A DNA stretch of 64,000 bases. It comes from Homarus americanus. Lineage: Eukaryota > Arthropoda > Malacostraca > Decapoda > Nephropidae. A program made the translations under genes and the position numbers. The stretch lies in assembly GCF_018991925.1 (NCBI RefSeq), contig NW_024737068.1, positions 11,913,642-11,977,641 on the forward strand, written 5' to 3'. Below, in pieces: positions 27,117 to 37,689 of the stretch. The notes beneath the pieces are model-generated. The model did not search any database. It was given only the letters and a program-made list of their open reading frames with translations, and was not told the DNA's origin. The stretch's first letter is position 1, and each line of letters begins with the position of its first letter.

Positions 27117-28795
27117 AGATGGCTCACTGGTGGTGGTAACACATGTGGTGGTAACACCAGTGGTTCACTGGTGGTAACACCAGTGGTTCACTGGTGGTGG
27201 TAACAGGTGGTTCATTGATTATAACACAGATGGTTCACTGATGGTGGTAACTCAGGTGATGGTAACACTGGTGGTGGTAACACATGTGGTGGTAACACCA
27301 GTGGTTCACTGGTGGTAACACCAGTGGTTCACTGGTGATAACACCGGTGGTTCACTGGTGGTGGTAACACCAGTGGTTCACTGGTGATGGTAACACTTGT
27401 GGTGGTAACACAGGTGAGTCACTGGTTGTGGTAACACTGGCGGGTCACTGGTGGTGGTAACACAGGTGGTTCACTGGTGGTGGTAACACTGGTGGTGGTA
27501 ACACTTGGTGGTGGTGACACATGTGGTAACACTGGTGAGTCACTGGTTGTGGTAACACTGGCGGGTCACTGGTGGTGGTAACACAGGTGGTTCACTGGTG
27601 GTAACACTGGTGGTGACACATGTGGTGGTAACACTGGTGAGTCACTGGTTGTGGTAACATTGGCGGGTCACTGGTTGTGGTAACACTGACGGGTCACTGG
27701 TTGTGGTAATACTGACGGGACACTGGTGGTGGTAACACTGGCGGGTCACTGGTTGTGGTAACACTGACGGGTCACTAGTTGTGGTAACACTGGCGGGTCA
27801 CTGGCGGGTCACGGTGGTGGTAACACTGGCGGACACTGGTGGTGGTAACACTGGCGGGTCACTGGTTTTGGTAACACCGACGGGTCACTGGTTGTGGTAA
27901 CACTGACGGGTCACTGGTTGTAACACTGGCGGGTCACTGGTCGTGGTAACACTGACGGGTCACTGGCTGTGGTAACACTGGCGGGTCACTGGTAACACTG
28001 GCGGGTCACTGGGTGTGTGGCAACACTGGCGGGTCACTGGTAACACTGGCGGGTCACTGGCACTGTCACTGGGTGGTAACACTGACGGGTCACTAGTTGT
28101 GGTAACACTGACGGGTCACTGGTTGTGGTGGTAACACTGGCGGGTCACTGGTTGTGGTAACACTGGCGGGTCACTGGTTGTGGTAACACTGACGGGTCAC
28201 TAGTTGTGGTAACACCGACGGGTCATAACACTGACGGGTCACTGGTTGTGGTAACACTGGCGGGTCACGGGTCACTGGTTGTGGTAACACTGGCGGGTCA
28301 CTGGTTGTGGCAACACTGACGGGTCACTAACACTGACGGGTCACTGGTTGTGGTAACACCGACGGGTCACTGGTTGTGGTAACACTGACGGGTCACTGGT
28401 TGTGGTGGTCAGTGGCGGGTCACTGGTGTGGTAACACTGACGGGTCACTGGTTGTGGTAACACTGACGGGACACTGGTGGTGGTAACACTGGCGGGTCAC
28501 TGGTGGTAACACTGGCGGGTCACTGATGGTGGTAACACTGACGGGTCACTGGTGGTGGTAACACTGACGGGTCACTGGTGTGGTAACACTGACGGGTCAC
28601 TGGTGGTGGTAACACTGACGGGTCACTGGTTGTGGTAACACTGGCGGGTCACTGGTGGTGGTAACACTGACGGGTCACTGGTGGTGGTAACACTGACGGG
28701 TCACTGGTGGTGGTAACACTGACGGGTCATTGATGGTGGTAACACTGGATGGTCACTAGTTGTCAACGTTGGTGGTTCTCTAAAGTTGGTAATAC
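27105..28795. repeat. Minisatellite, about 26-bp unit
   Basis: About 1.7 kb built of 'ggtaacactggcgggtcact' and 'ggttgtggtaacactgacgg' variants. The first part (to about 27450) uses a 'ggtggttcactggtgg' variant, the later part a 'gacgggtcactgg' variant. It starts right at the 5' end of the LINE fragment. Confidence 0.95.
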
Positions 28796-28843
28796 TGGTG
28801 GAACATGTTTCTTATCTCTATCTACTTTGACAAGCATGTAGAG

Positions 28844-28901
<58 letters not shown>
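28844..28901. repeat. (AC)n microsatellite
   Basis: About 58 bases of AC repeats. Confidence 0.97.
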
Positions 28902-28904
<3 letters not shown>

Positions 28905-29189
28905 AATACTATGTGTGAGTTAGGTTAGTGTAAGGAGTGTCCCACCTCATTAAGGAGACGGACTTCACACCTTACAAGAAAAAAAAAAAGTTGTTTTAAA
29001 CAGGTGAGGTTGAGGTCAACACACATCACCGAGTCCTGTTGCCTCGATAATTCATTTTTGTCCGTTGTCTCTTGTTCGCTTTACCTCTTACTGAAAACGT
29101 GAAAGAAGAAGACTGGTCAACAAACAAGAGAAGAGTGAAAGGGGTGAAGAAGATTGACGGAAGTGGAGAAGAATGAGGGAAGTGGAGAA

Positions 29190-29985
29190 GAGGGAAGGAG
29201 GTGGAGAAGAGCAAGGGAGGTGGTGAAGAGTATGGGAAGTGGAGAAGAGGGAAGGAGGTGGATGGTGAGGGAGACGTTGTGAGGGAGGTGGATGGCGAGG
29301 GAGGCGTTGTGAGGAAGATGGCGAGGGAGGCGTTGTGAGGAAGGTGGATGGCGAGGGAGGTGGATGGTGAGGGAGGCGTTGAGAGGAAGGTAGATGGCGA
29401 GGGAGGCGTCGTGAGGAAGGTGGATGGCGAGGAGGCGTTGTGAGGGAGGTGGGTGGCGAGGAAGGCGGTGTGTGGAAGGTGGATGGCGAGGGAGGCGTTG
29501 TGAGGAAGGTGGATGGCGAGGGAGGCGTTGTGAGGAAGGTGGATGGTGAGGGAGGTGGATGGTGAGGGAGGCGTTGTGAGGAAGGTGGATGGTGAGGGAG
29601 GCGTTGTGAGGAAGGTGGATGGTGAGGAGGCGTTGTGAGGAAGGTGGAGGTGGATGGTGGGAGGCGTTGTGAGGAAGGTGGATGGCGAGGGATGCGTTGT
29701 GAGGAAGGTGGATGGCGAGGGAGGCGTTGTGAGGAAGGTGGATGGTGAGGGAGGCGTTGTGAGGAAGGTGGATGGCGAGGGAGGCGTTGTGAGGAAGGTG
29801 GATGGCGAGGGAGGCGTTGTGAGGAAGGTGGATGGTGAGGGAGGCGTTGTGAGGAAGATGGATGGCGAGGGAGGCGTTGTGAGGGAGGTGGGTGGCGAGG
29901 AAGGCGGTGTGTGGGAGGTGGATGGTGAGGGAGGCGTCGTGAGGAAGGTGGATGGCGAGGGAGGCGTTGAGGGTAGCATCATTAC
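29190..29985. repeat. Minisatellite, 30-bp unit
   Basis: Unit 'gaggaaggtggatggcgagg' plus 'gaggcgttgt', with G/A variants. Because 30 is divisible by three, several frames stay open for 300 codons on both strands (minus: PSPSTFLTTP or SLAIHLPHNA repeats; plus: VVRKVDGEGG). These are best read as repeat artefacts: no start context, splice or homology supports a protein. Confidence 0.95.
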
Positions 29986-30104
29986 TGGCAGGTCGTAGCC
30001 TCAAAGATTAATGACCTCCCTCCCTCCCCCCTTCCATTCCTCCCTCCATCCCTCCCTCACACACACACACACACACCTGGCCTTACTGGATTAAATTGTT
30101 ATAG

Positions 30105-30410
30105 ATACAAGTTAGCTCAAATACAATTACTCTTCATTTTCTACTTGACAACAGAAGTAGGCAGCTACCAAACAGGGAGGTACTACCGCCTGGGAAGATA
30201 TTGGAAGCATAATGTGTTGTCTAATGGAAGACCCTGCTGCCATATGGCATCACGAAAATTGTGATCAAGTCCCTGGTTGCTGATCTGACTTTCTGCCTCA
30301 TTTACACAAAATTGCAGGGTCTCAATTGTTTCTCGTACTATTGACAACACAACATACATATATTGGTGCTCACTTTTGATCTTTTTTTCATTTTGTATTT
30401 CTTTATGGTT
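30105..30410. other. Unassigned, probably an interspersed repeat
   Basis: 'aaacagggaggtactaccgc' and 'gctgctgccatatggcatca'-like blocks look familiar from crustacean interspersed repeats. I cannot name the family and no second copy is in this window. The minus frame from about 30383 (VLSIVRETIETLQFCVNEAE) could be a relic. Confidence 0.3.
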
Positions 30411-30411
30411 C

Positions 30412-30475
<64 letters not shown>

Positions 30476-30610
30476 GTGTTGTTATTATTATTATCATTAT
30501 TTTTCACTTTATTATTATTTTATTTCTTATAAAATATATAACCTATGAATTATCATTATTATTATTATTATTGTTATTATTATTATTATTATTATTTTAT
30601 TATTATTCTT
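30411..30610. repeat. (ATT)n microsatellites
   Basis: Two ATT-rich tracts (30411-30475 and 30555-30610) around a short AT-rich spacer. Confidence 0.95.
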
Positions 30611-30699
30611 TTTTATTGGGCACCTACATCCTGTGCAAGGAGAAGCGCAGAAGCGTTTACAGCGCCCAACAGGGAAGCATGCTAAGTTCATGCTTGCCA

Positions 30700-30930
30700 T
30701 TATGTCTCATGAGTTAAGGGCGTAGAAGCCTGAAGGGTCAAGGGCGTAGAAGCCTAAAGAGTCATAGGTTTTTGTCAGTAAGTTATTGGAAGCTCCAACA
30801 ACTTTCCCTGAATACGAATTCGCAACTTTCGATTTACAACAGGTGCCTGCATTACTGCTAGGTGAACAGGTCAAACCCGTGACATCTCGCTTGCGAGGCA
30901 AGAGCCGTACCGTTCTAACACCGGCTCCCT
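30700..30930 (-). mobile_element. tRNA-derived SINE
   Basis: On the minus strand it starts 'gggagccggtgttagaacgg', reads 'cttgcctcgcaagcgaga' (an anticodon-arm-like stem) and 'gtcacgggtttgacc' (degenerate box B), then 'gttcacctagcagtaatgca'. The last block is typical of a widespread decapod SINE body. The 3' part runs to about 30700 with a doubled 'agggcgtagaagcct' block. Confidence 0.65.
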
Positions 30931-31014
30931 ATTATTATTACATTTTCGCTCCCCAGGCCCCGATGTGGGTCAGTGACCTGTGCCCGGGTGGGTTAATCCT
31001 CATAAAAAAAAATG

Positions 31015-31615
31015 TCTTTGGTTAGAATAAGTTAGGTTTAGTTGGTTTATTTTGATTTGGGTTGGGTTGGGTTGAGTTAAATGAGGATGTTAAGATGGTT
31101 GAAGTTGAGTTAGAATAGGTTGGGTTAGGTTAGGTTTTGGTTTGGTTAGGTTTAGTTAAGATAGCGCGAGTTAGGTTAAGTTAGGTTAGGTTAGGTTAGA
31201 CTAGATTAGGTTTGGTTAGGCTTGGGTAAGGTAGCGTGAGTTCGATTAGGCTGGGTTAGATTACGTTGTTTTAGTTTAGGTTGCTTTGAGTTAGGTTACA
31301 TAAGGTTGAGTTAGGTCAGGTTAGGTTGAATTAGACTGGGTTAGGTTGGGCTGGGTTAAGTTAGGGTGAGATAGGTTTAGTTAGGTTAGACTGGGTTGGG
31401 TTACGTTAATCGTGGTTGAATTAGCGAAATTTTGGTTGGGTTGGTTAGGTTAAGTTATGTTTGATTAGGTCAAATTAAGTTGGGTTAAGTTGGTATAGAT
31501 TAACTTGGAGGTGGGTTAGGTCGGGGTAGGTTAGGTTAAGGTTGGGGTTGGGTTAGACCGTTTGACTGAGATAGGTTAAGTAGGGTGAGACTGGGTTGGG
31601 TTAGGTCAGTGTTCT
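31015..31615 (+). repeat. Degenerate GGTTAGGTT tract (telomere-like)
   Basis: About 600 bases of GGTTAGGTT, GGTTGGGTT and GAGTTAGGTT variants. The canonical arthropod telomere unit is TTAGG. Here the period is near five but heavily degenerate, so it is an interstitial repeat and not an active telomere. Confidence 0.85.
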
Positions 31616-33285
31616 ACAAACAAAATTGGGTACTGTATTTGTGAATCCACTTAAAGTGTTGTGACAGGTGGACTGAAACACTCGGGAGAAAATGCAATTT
31701 ATCTTGTGTTTATCAGCTTTAAGAGGTAAGTAAGACATCGGCAGTCGCAAGGTTGTGAGAGTGACAACTGGCCACCTGGGTGATGGAGGCATGATGGCAG
31801 GGTACGGGAGGTGGGAGGGGAGGGGGACGCTGGTCTGGCAGAAAATATGCCTGCTATGACCAAGAGTGACAGAGATATGACAAGAAGGCGGCCAGGTTGA
31901 CAGATGAGAGGACACCCCACGTCGAAATATCGGTTATGAGAAGCACGACTCCACGCGACACAAAAACGATAATAATACAAGCCGTCGTATGAAGCTCGGC
32001 GCGGAGACAAACATCAACATAAACAATAAAAAACACTCACAAAAAGCAGTCAATCCAGGTGACATTTTGGTATGAGTGTTGGCAGCCTTAATGAAGCCTC
32101 TCCACTAACACCTTGCCAGTCCGCCTCGACGGTTGCCAGTCAATGACAGTGAAATAGTGAATAATTATGGTGGTTACATAATTTAATAAACAAAAACGGA
32201 GAATAATGATTATGGGTTGATAATAGTAAGTAAAGTTTGCGCTCTGCGAACACCACTGTAGAGACAACAAGGTTAAGTCATAGTCCCACTCACACTTCAC
32301 TATCCACCCAACACAGTCTATCAGTGCTCCGTCACACCGCTCTGTCATCGTCATGCTGGTAGTAATGGTTACAGAAACGGGCAAAAAAGCGAGGAATATC
32401 TGAGTTGGAGGTGACGTAATTCACAAATTATAATAAGTACGGAGTAACGAGGGTAGGCCATAAAGCCTCGAGTCCTTCTTGCACAGAGTCATCTTCAACA
32501 CGCAATTTTCCTATCATGGATCCTAATGGTCCTTGTGGTCGTGTTCCTGTCGCTGCTCCAACCTCCGGCATCGGCTTCCTCTAACTCTCTTAAGTTTCGT
32601 ATATTTCAATTTCCTTTGTTACATACTCATAGCGATAAGTACTGCTGTTTTATAGACCTTCTTCGCCGCCAAATATTGCATGAACTTCTTCAGGACAAAG
32701 GCATTAAGGGCAGGATAAAACTTGGAAAGATTCGGGTCGAATCTTCGTGCACAAAAACATCTGCCAATCAAAATTGATACATCAGGCTGTCTTTCTCCTC
32801 ATACGTTAAATAAAAAAGCGGCGTCGCACTCGTCACTGGTACTGTAAACACAGGTTCTAGCAAGTTCATTACAATTTGAATCACCAAAATAAGTGATTTC
32901 ATGTGTATATATTGAGGCTGAAACCACTTGCATCTATTGACGCTCGATAGGTCTCACTACCTTATTGAAACGTTCTTTGTACACCAATCAAAAGTGACCG
33001 GAGATTGGACTTGTATTGTGATTGGTTGAGAGGGTGTTGACACCGGTGCGCCCCACCAGGAACCGTCTGCAAGGTGAGATAAGATGAGCTTACTGATAAA
33101 CAGAGGTGATAAGGGTAAGTGGTGTCTATTTGTAGCTTTTTCCTAACCCGCGCACGTCGGGCTGTTTGTACAAGGCGTTTCTTTAAGTTTAATTAATGAG
33201 AGTAAGGCGTAGTGCAGTGTCCCACTCGGCCACACTAGTCATTTGTTACACCTTAAGTTGGAGAGAGAACTGAAGATATACGGAT
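31615..33285. other. Mostly single-copy region with possible promoters
   Basis: Low in repeats and richer in CpG than the surroundings. It holds several weak first-exon candidates: ATG at 32065 (minus) with a GTGAGT donor at 32040; a single-exon ORF at 32526-32777 (plus); and an ATG at 33084 (plus) with a GTAAGT donor at 33115, following a 'gattggttgag' inverted CCAAT box near 33020. None has recognisable homology, so these remain unproven. Confidence 0.35.
32526..32777 (+). CDS. Candidate small secreted protein (unrecognised)
   Basis: 83 codons. It starts MVLVVVFLSLLQPPASA, which looks like a cleavable signal peptide, followed by a short basic region (KYCCFIDLLRRQILHEL...). TGA at 32775-32777 is followed by AATAAA at 32809-32814. 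There is no clear homology and no second cysteine framework. A loose resemblance of IDLLRRQILHEL to CRF-like diuretic hormones is too weak to use. It could be chance. Confidence 0.22.
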   Translation: MVLVVVFLSLLQPPASASSNSLKFRIFQFPLLHTHSDKYCCFIDLLRRQILHELLQDKGIKGRIKLGKIRVESSCTKTSANQN

Positions 33286-33303
33286 TTTGTTAACTTTTCT
33301 CAG

Positions 33304-33462
<159 letters not shown>

Positions 33463-33954
33463 CACGGTTAATACGGATAATAGCTATAAACTGATAGTTT
33501 TATATACTGTATATTTTTTTTTTTCTGAAAATTTAACCTGGTCTGCACAGGTACTTGCGATCATGTACGGTACGGCACATAATCAAAACCCAGATTACAA
33601 ATGATTAACATTATTACTACCCTAATTAACCTGGCGTTATTTAACCTAATCCGGATACAATTAGACCATGTTCTGATAGTAAACGACGCCTTAAATTAAT
33701 AAAGTTGATCATAGTTGTTCTTTATGTTATAGCTATAGTAACAAAAGTTATCTCCATCTGACAAAATAATTCAGTTGTGTTTTAAGGCTTTATCGACGAT
33801 TATCCCCAGAGAGATACAAAAGCCTAGAGGATTGGTAAAAACAGCCCGAGGACGTTTAGAGTGGAGGACTGTGGTCGCCAACCCTCAGATATGAAGACGA
33901 TACTCTGATTGATCCTTATATAGTGGCTGGCTCACACACACACACACCAGCCAA

Positions 33955-34680
33955 CAACGGTGACACATCTCAATACTGGTAACTCACTAACAATGAACTA
34001 CATAAATACAGTGTTAACACATTGACAACGGTGACATATTGACACCAGTGACACATACCAACAGCGGTAACATATTAACAACGGTTACACATCGGCAACG
34101 ACCGTCCATTGACAACAGTGACATATTGGCAACGGCAAAACACAAACAAGTGTAACATTGACAACAGTGACATTTATTGAAAACGTCGACTCATACTGAC
34201 GTCACAACGGCGATACACATTAACAGAGAAAATACTGACATCAGCGACACATATTGACAAAGGACATATAGTACTGTACTGTATATTGAAACGATCTACC
34301 AATACTGACTTCAGCGACACATACTAACACATGTGGCACATACTGTAAACAGTGACACATAGTGGCAAGAGACACATATTGACAAGTGACGTATTGACAG
34401 GAGACACATACTGACAACAGTGACATATTGGCAAAGGCCTCATTAACAAGCTCGGCACATACTGTCAATAGTTAAACACATTTATGACAGCGACACAACA
34501 CATACTGACCGCGTCACACCATACTGAATTAACACGAGCAACACATATTGACTAAGAGTACACAAATTGACAGCAGCTACACATATTGATTACGGCGACA
34601 CGTTGACAACAGTGACCTGTATTGATAATGTCAAGGTATATTGACAACCGTGACTCATACTGACGACAGAAATTCGCCCG
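33955..34680 (+). repeat. Degenerate minisatellite ('acatattgacaacagtg')
   Basis: About 35 diverged copies of 'gacacatattgacaacggtg'-like units over 700 bases. An adjoining stretch at 33800-33900 contains ARGRLEWRTVVANPQ, possibly a LINE scrap. Confidence 0.8.
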
Positions 34681-34689
34681 GATGGTGGG

Positions 34690-35500
34690 ACAGGCGAAAG
34701 TGCACGACCATCCCTCTAGGCCAATCTAGGGTCTAGGCCACCCGCACCTCCCAACCAAATTTCAGCTGTCTATCTGTGAGATTGTGGACCAGCTCGCGGG
34801 TAGGGGTTCGTGGTCGGGACCCGCCCCTAGTTGAGGAACAGGGGATAGTGCACGACCAATCCCTAGGTCACCCACACCTTCCTATCAGATTGCAACTCTC
34901 TATTTCCAAAAAGTGGAAATGCACAAGGAACTTACACTAAATTAGATAGGGATAATTGTTTATAATACAAGGTTCCCATATAAATCAGAATGTTATTTTC
35001 CCCGACCAAATAACTTAAAAGACTTTTATACTAACTTGCTAGTGCATGTGCAAGTATGGTGAAGACACTTGTGGATTCTTTCTGGCCAACACCTGATGAT
35101 TTTATATAGTTTAGGGCAAGCCCTTGGGCTGATGGGGTTAATCATAATGTATGGCGGTGCATCACTGTCATGTAATCTGCTCTACGTGACTCTATGGGTG
35201 TGTGACAGCATGAAGCGTAATTCTAAAAAAAAGTGATACAAATAGATTCTACCCTTTACTATATGGGCAACTGAAAATACGGCCTCCCCTCACAGCCACC
35301 CGATCCACCCATTTCAAACCTACTTTAGTACATGAGTAACTATTTATTGGTTGGTTTAACTACGTTAATATACAATATGAGTTGTTCAAAACAACAGTTT
35401 GCAGAGCAGTAAACAATAAATCAATGGTGTTGCCCAACTGTTACCTGGCATGGCAAAAGCAATAACGTGCTTAGTCACATAACAGCAATACCATTGTATT
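34690..35500. other. Non-coding, with a small diverged duplication
   Basis: 34690-34800 and 34835-34915 share 'tagtgcacgacca' / 'aagtgcacgacca', 'ccctaggtcaccca' and 'ccacacct'-type blocks. The rest shows no exon-like or mobile sequence. Confidence 0.4.
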
Positions 35501-35505
35501 ATCAA

Positions 35506-36416
35506 TCAATGACACATAATCAACATATCTTTCCTCAGCAAGTGTTTTAACTCCATCAGCTCGTGTTCAAGCAGGTAGAAAAATACTGAAGACACACTAA
35601 CTATAAAAGAAAATAAGTTAAATAGTTTACAAAAGGCATGATCAATGAAAAACATCAGTGTGCGAGATGTACTTTTCCTCAGTCTACCATCTCCAGGCAG
35701 TTGCAGTACTGTACTTCTCTAGCATCTGTTCTCTGAAGGTACATGACTTACCAACAGGGTAAAACCATGTTGTTTCTGCCTTCTTTGTCAGTGCATCTGT
35801 TTTCTTACACATAATTGTTACGATGTTTTTAAATTTATTTTTTTCCTCTCTGCCTATGTGATACTCACTTCAAGAACGTTTTGTTTTCTGCACATGAGAT
35901 CATCAGCCGCCACCTTTGCTTTGTCTTTCAGCAGTTTCAGGTATTGCTGTAAAAGGTAAAGTATGCACAATGCCGCTTATTACAAAAAACGGTCATGATA
36001 AGTGTTGCAAAGTTGCCGTTTAAATGTTTTCTAGTTTTCCAAAACTTTCCCATGATTGGTAAATGACGCCTTAAACGAAACAGCGGCTTTTACCATATGC
36101 TAATTAATTTTCATTAAGTTGCAGCACTAAAAGGAAAAGTTATCCCTTCGTGCCACAATAAATGGTTGGTAGTGGAGGCGGGTCATATCTCCATAACTAT
36201 TCATTTCCGCCGGAAATGAAGGTCTGATTCTTTTAAATCAGCATCAAATATACAAGAAAAACTTATTTTTGTTAATGATTCCCGTCTACGTACTAAACCG
36301 AATTTTTACCTACTTGTACGTCTCTCACACTACACTACTACTACTACTACTACTATTATTATTATTTTTTTAACATGGCCTCCATCCTCCCCCAATAGCC
36401 ACACCTTCGCCGCCAT
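35506..36416 (-). CDS. Candidate split gene, four exons, unrecognised small protein
   Basis: Proposed exons on the minus strand: 36416-36405 (MAAK, donor GTGTGG), 35946-35869 (26 codons, QYLKLLKDKAKVAADDLM..., acceptor 'ccttttacag', donor GTGAGT), 35803-35752 (KTDALTKKAETTWFYPV, donor GTAAGT) and 35600-35506 (SVSSVFFYLLEHELMELKHL..., acceptor 'ttcttttatag', TGA). All phases agree (0, 0, 1) and the product is 78 residues: a Lys-rich helical N-terminus and a short hydrophobic stretch. The first exon is the weakest part. The second intron is only 65 bases and its acceptor ('atgtgtaag') is poor in pyrimidines. I do not recognise the protein. Confidence 0.42.
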
Positions 36417-36561
36417 TTTATTGCCTTAAAATTAAATATCCTAATACATAAGTAGCTATCCTAGCTGTGTTGAGTTAGTTGAGCCGCAGATCTATGCGGC
36501 ATTCAGTGACTGTTGCCTCATAGTCAATATCTGCAACTGTTGTCGGCTTTGGGGCCGATGC

Positions 36562-37660
36562 TCACGTTCCCCTGAGGCAGAGCAAAGCACACATAAGGAG
36601 AGAGGACAGTCGACATCTCATCCAGGCTGTAACATAATTTCTGGGCTGTTGCTTCTGTTCGGATAGCACCTCCGCGAGTCTGACGTAGAAGCATCTTGCA
36701 TTTGGTCCCATCCCACCAGAGGCTGTGAACACCAGAGGAGTGAAGCTGCCTTGATCAACGTTCTGAATTCTCTCCCCGTATGCCCCTATCTCATCGTTCT
36801 CGTTCTTCCTGTGTGCAGCATCAAGAGCTAAGTTACAGTGACATGCGGCCATGGGATAAAAAATCCTAATGTCAAAGAAGGCTTGCTGTCCTCGCGTCCA
36901 GAATCCTCGAGCACTGACGTCAACACGGGCTTCGTTGGATGTGTTTGAAGTCCTATGTTGTAAATTCTCACCGTCCAATGGAAGGAGGGTCGGTTCTACT
37001 CTGACATCACGACAGATTTCCTTCAACATATTTGCTGTAAGATCTGTTACTTCGTCATGCCTCATGCACATGAAGCCCCCTTTCTTGCACATCATGGCGT
37101 GATCGCCGTCATAGGAAGAGCCACACACGCATTGGGAGGGCAAACCTTCTACTGGCCTACCGTACCTTAGAGCAATGGCATCTGTAAATTCTTGTTTATT
37201 GAGACTGAAACCGTTTGCCCTTATCGGTAACGTAGTTAACCAGTTCGAGGCGCCCACCTCCTGCACTATAGCTACTTTTTTTTTTATATTCTCTGGTACT
37301 TGCAGCATCAGTTGCTGCAACTTATCACTTTGGCCGTGCTGTCGTTCTGTCGTAATGGACCTTCGAATCTTGTTTACTTCACTGGTATCCACCTCCCCTG
37401 TTGCGTTCTGAGCTATTATGTGGTCAGTGAGGGCTGCTGTGAGCTTAACTGAGTTTTGATGTTCGGTGGTAGCAATCTCCTCTGGATTGGTTTGTCCCAT
37501 TCCTCCCAGTCTCGGTGGTAGTGCAAGGAGTGATCTTTCTGCTGGGGTTAAGTGAGGGTGTTTCATTAATTTGGGAATTAAATTGACGCTGATAACTTCT
37601 TCCAGAGGGTGGAGGAGGGGTCCGATATCAGGGATAGTGCGCATCAGGTAGTTCCAGCGA
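36562..37660 (-). CDS. C-terminal part of a retroelement polyprotein with zinc knuckle and nuclease-like domain
   Basis: An open frame of 360 codons without stops, ending CALLCLRGT at a stop by 36562. The recognisable start is RWNYLMRTIPDI at about 37660, so the 5' part is missing. Order: LPPRLGGMGQTNP; then NGFSLNKQEFTDAIALRYGR; a CCHC-like knuckle CVCGSSYDGDHAMMC followed by RHDEVTDL; then EARVDVSARGFW and AFFDIRIFYP; then FTPLVFTASGGMGPNA. The family occurs widely in invertebrates as 'uncharacterized' proteins. The knuckle, the RHxxV motif and two acidic strand-end motifs resemble the C-terminal restriction-like endonuclease of R2-type retrotransposons. That functional reading is my inference. 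Confidence 0.75.
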
Positions 37661-37689
37661 TGCTACTGCTACTATTATACTACTACTAC

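Noticed and set aside
27105..28795. CRISPR-like array
   Set aside because: It is a continuous minisatellite without unique spacers in a eukaryotic context.
29026..30004. Repetitive Pro/Ser/Thr-rich 'protein' of 318 codons and a 295-codon partner
   Set aside because: Product of the 30-bp minisatellite; open in several frames on both strands, with no start context or homology.
31015..31615. Chromosome end (telomere)
   Set aside because: Units are degenerate, and ordinary sequence and other repeats continue on both sides.
32646..32700. IDLLRRQILHEL resembling CRF-like diuretic hormone peptides
   Set aside because: Only a short amphipathic-helix similarity; no amidation or cleavage sites in the expected places.
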